32,379 bases of DNA from Acidimicrobiaceae bacterium (GTDB lineage Bacteria > Actinomycetota > Acidimicrobiia > Acidimicrobiales > Ilumatobacteraceae): the NCBI GenBank assembly GCA_947467375.1, contig CANIHL010000013.1, positions 1 to 32,379 of the forward strand. The letters are read 5' to 3'. The translations under genes were made by a program, and so were the position numbers. The notes under the pieces were generated by a model. It had not been told where the DNA came from, ran no database searches, and saw only the letters and a list, made by a program, of their open reading frames with translations. This document shows positions 31,310 through 32,379 of this stretch, piece by piece; position 1 is the first letter of the stretch; each line of letters starts with the position of its first letter.

Positions 31310-32379
31310 ATGGCAACCCCTAAATCGTCTCCAACCCCCGACCTCACACGTGCTGCCGAGGTCACTGAATTAGCCCGTCAAATTGTTGGAAACGGTGTGC
31401 GTACGCTGGCTTCACAAGGTGGACCAGACGTTCACCAAGTACTTGCCTACGATCTTGCGCACTCGGCAGCTGCGGTTGAAACTGCACGGTCCCTCATTGA
31501 CTATGGCAGCAAGGGAAACACCGAGGCACTCATTACCTGTGCATTCGTTGCCGACATGTTGCAAGAAGTGAGCACTCGCCTACTTGGTCGCGAAGACATG
31601 TGGGGAGTTGAGAAGAATCCACTTGCACCTGCGCATGCATTCATGACCACATTTCGTGAGCCTGAATTTTTAGCATCGCTTGCTTTTGTTGCCGGCCCTC
31701 GTCACCTTGAAGACGAATTTGAGATGGTGCAAGACACGTTCCGCAGCTTTGCAACAAAAGTTATTGCACCGCACGCAGAACATGTGCATCGCCACAACGC
31801 AGATGTTCCTGAAGAAATCATTTCTGGTCTTTCCGAACTCGGCGCATTCGGACTTTCAGTTCCTTCTGAATACGGTGGCTTCAGCGAAGGTGGCGATGGC
31901 GAATACATGGCCAACTGCATTGCAACTGAAGAATTGTCGCGTGCTTCGCTTGGTATCGGTGGATCGCTCATCACGCGCCCAGAAATTCTCACGCGCGCAC
32001 TTGTTAACGGTGGAACCGAAGCACAAAAACAAGAGTGGCTGCCAAAACTTGCAACTGCCGAAGTAATGGCCGCGGTTGCAGTAACCGAACCTGACTATGG
32101 AAGCGACGTTGCCAACCTCACCACCATGGCGGTGAAGGGTACGAACGAAGCAGGCGTCGAGGGATACGTCATTAATGGCGTAAAGACATGGTGCACTTTT
32201 GCGGCTCGCGCAAACGTGTTGATGTTGCTTGCACGCACTGACCCAGATCGCAGCAAAACCCATCGTGGACTCAGTTTGTTCATCGTTCCAAAACCTCAAG
32301 GCGAAGCACATGGCTTCATGTTCAAGCAACCTGGTGGCGGAAAAATGGAAGGTCGTCCAATCGACACCATTGGTTATCG
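31310..32379 (+). CDS. Acyl-CoA dehydrogenase, probably (2S)-methylsuccinyl-CoA dehydrogenase type (3' end outside window)
   Basis: 356 complete codons are visible and the frame runs off the right edge. A helical N-terminal extension of about 130 residues (DLTRAAEVTELARQIV, YDLAHSAAAVETARSLIDYG) precedes the acyl-CoA dehydrogenase fold, as in methylsuccinyl-CoA dehydrogenase (Mcd) of the ethylmalonyl-CoA pathway. The flavin/substrate signature VAVTEPDYGSDVANL is at about 256-270, followed by INGVKTWCTFAARANVLMLLARTDPD and HRGLSLFIVPKPQG, and GGGKMEGRPIDTIGY at the edge. The segment with GGSLITRPEILTRALVNGGTEAQKQEWLP is also Mcd-like. A TAGCGT box lies exactly 7 bases before the ATG. A general acyl-CoA dehydrogenase of other specificity remains possible. 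Confidence 0.88.
   Translation, partial: MATPKSSPTPDLTRAAEVTELARQIVGNGVRTLASQGGPDVHQVLAYDLAHSAAAVETARSLIDYGSKGNTEALITCAFVADMLQEVSTRLLGREDMWGVEKNPLAPAHAFMTTFREPEFLASLAFVAGPRHLEDEFEMVQDTFRSFATKVIAPHAEHVHRHNADVPEEIISGLSELGAFGLSVPSEYGGFSEGGDGEYMANCIATEELSRASLGIGGSLITRPEILTRALVNGGTEAQKQEWLPKLATAEVMAAVAVTEPDYGSDVANLTTMAVKGTNEAGVEGYVINGVKTWCTFAARANVLMLLARTDPDRSKTHRGLSLFIVPKPQGEAHGFMFKQPGGGKMEGRPIDTIGY

Overview
The window reads as a compact chromosomal segment of an actinobacterium of medium GC content (about half GC by eye). Lineage markers are a WhiB-family regulator, a pafB-pafC pair, a CofC/FbiD-type F420 biosynthesis gene, a separate lysine/alanine-rich basic peptide behind HU, a 28-residue protein resembling actinobacterial ribosomal protein bL37, and many genes that look leaderless. 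The mix resembles free-living Acidimicrobiia such as aquatic Ilumatobacter-like lineages. That placement is inference from gene content and no marker was searched. I see no prophage, insertion sequence, CRISPR array or classical defence island.

Left part (1-6235): the start of a flavoprotein gene (probably UDP-galactopyranose mutase) at the left edge, a rhodanese-ThiF (MoeZ/MoeB-like) sulfur-carrier activator, a sirtuin, a conserved unknown protein, ribonuclease HII coupled to a large unknown protein, then gpsA back to back with cofC and a strong hairpin terminator. Middle-left (6276-10286): HU with its separate basic tail gene, a 559-base AT-rich gene-free stretch, a PIN-PhoH ATPase, WhiB, a limonene-epoxide-hydrolase-like enzyme and a DnaQ-like exonuclease. 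Centre (10288-21017): pafBC, pgi, a RarD-type permease, a TetR regulator, an alpha/beta hydrolase, an L,D-transpeptidase coupled to a polyprenol-phosphate-type glycosyltransferase, a small membrane protein, argG and an M20 peptidase.

Right part (21072-32379): tRNA-Leu(UAA), an AT-richer OafA-type acyltransferase with an SGNH domain, an unknown protein divergent from an Fe-S PD-(D/E)XK nuclease, a VOC protein, the bL37-like gene, a secreted HNH nuclease with an internal duplication, a ferredoxin, a MauE/DoxX-like membrane protein and a flavin reductase, an epoxide-hydrolase-like enzyme, MutY, a MaoC hydratase, a flippase-like membrane protein, and the start of a methylsuccinyl-CoA-dehydrogenase-like acyl-CoA dehydrogenase cut by the right edge.

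The strongest signal across the window is transcriptional. In 21 gene heads a TANNNT -10 hexamer lies 6 to 9 bases (usually 6 or 7) before the start codon with no Shine-Dalgarno sequence, as expected for leaderless mRNAs. Spacing is very tight: divergent starts lie 31-71 bases apart, convergent genes overlap, and at three places the TAG stop of one gene is the first half of the next gene's -10 box. The most unusual single locus is hup: HU and its lysine-rich tail lie in one continuous frame broken only by a single TAG codon.
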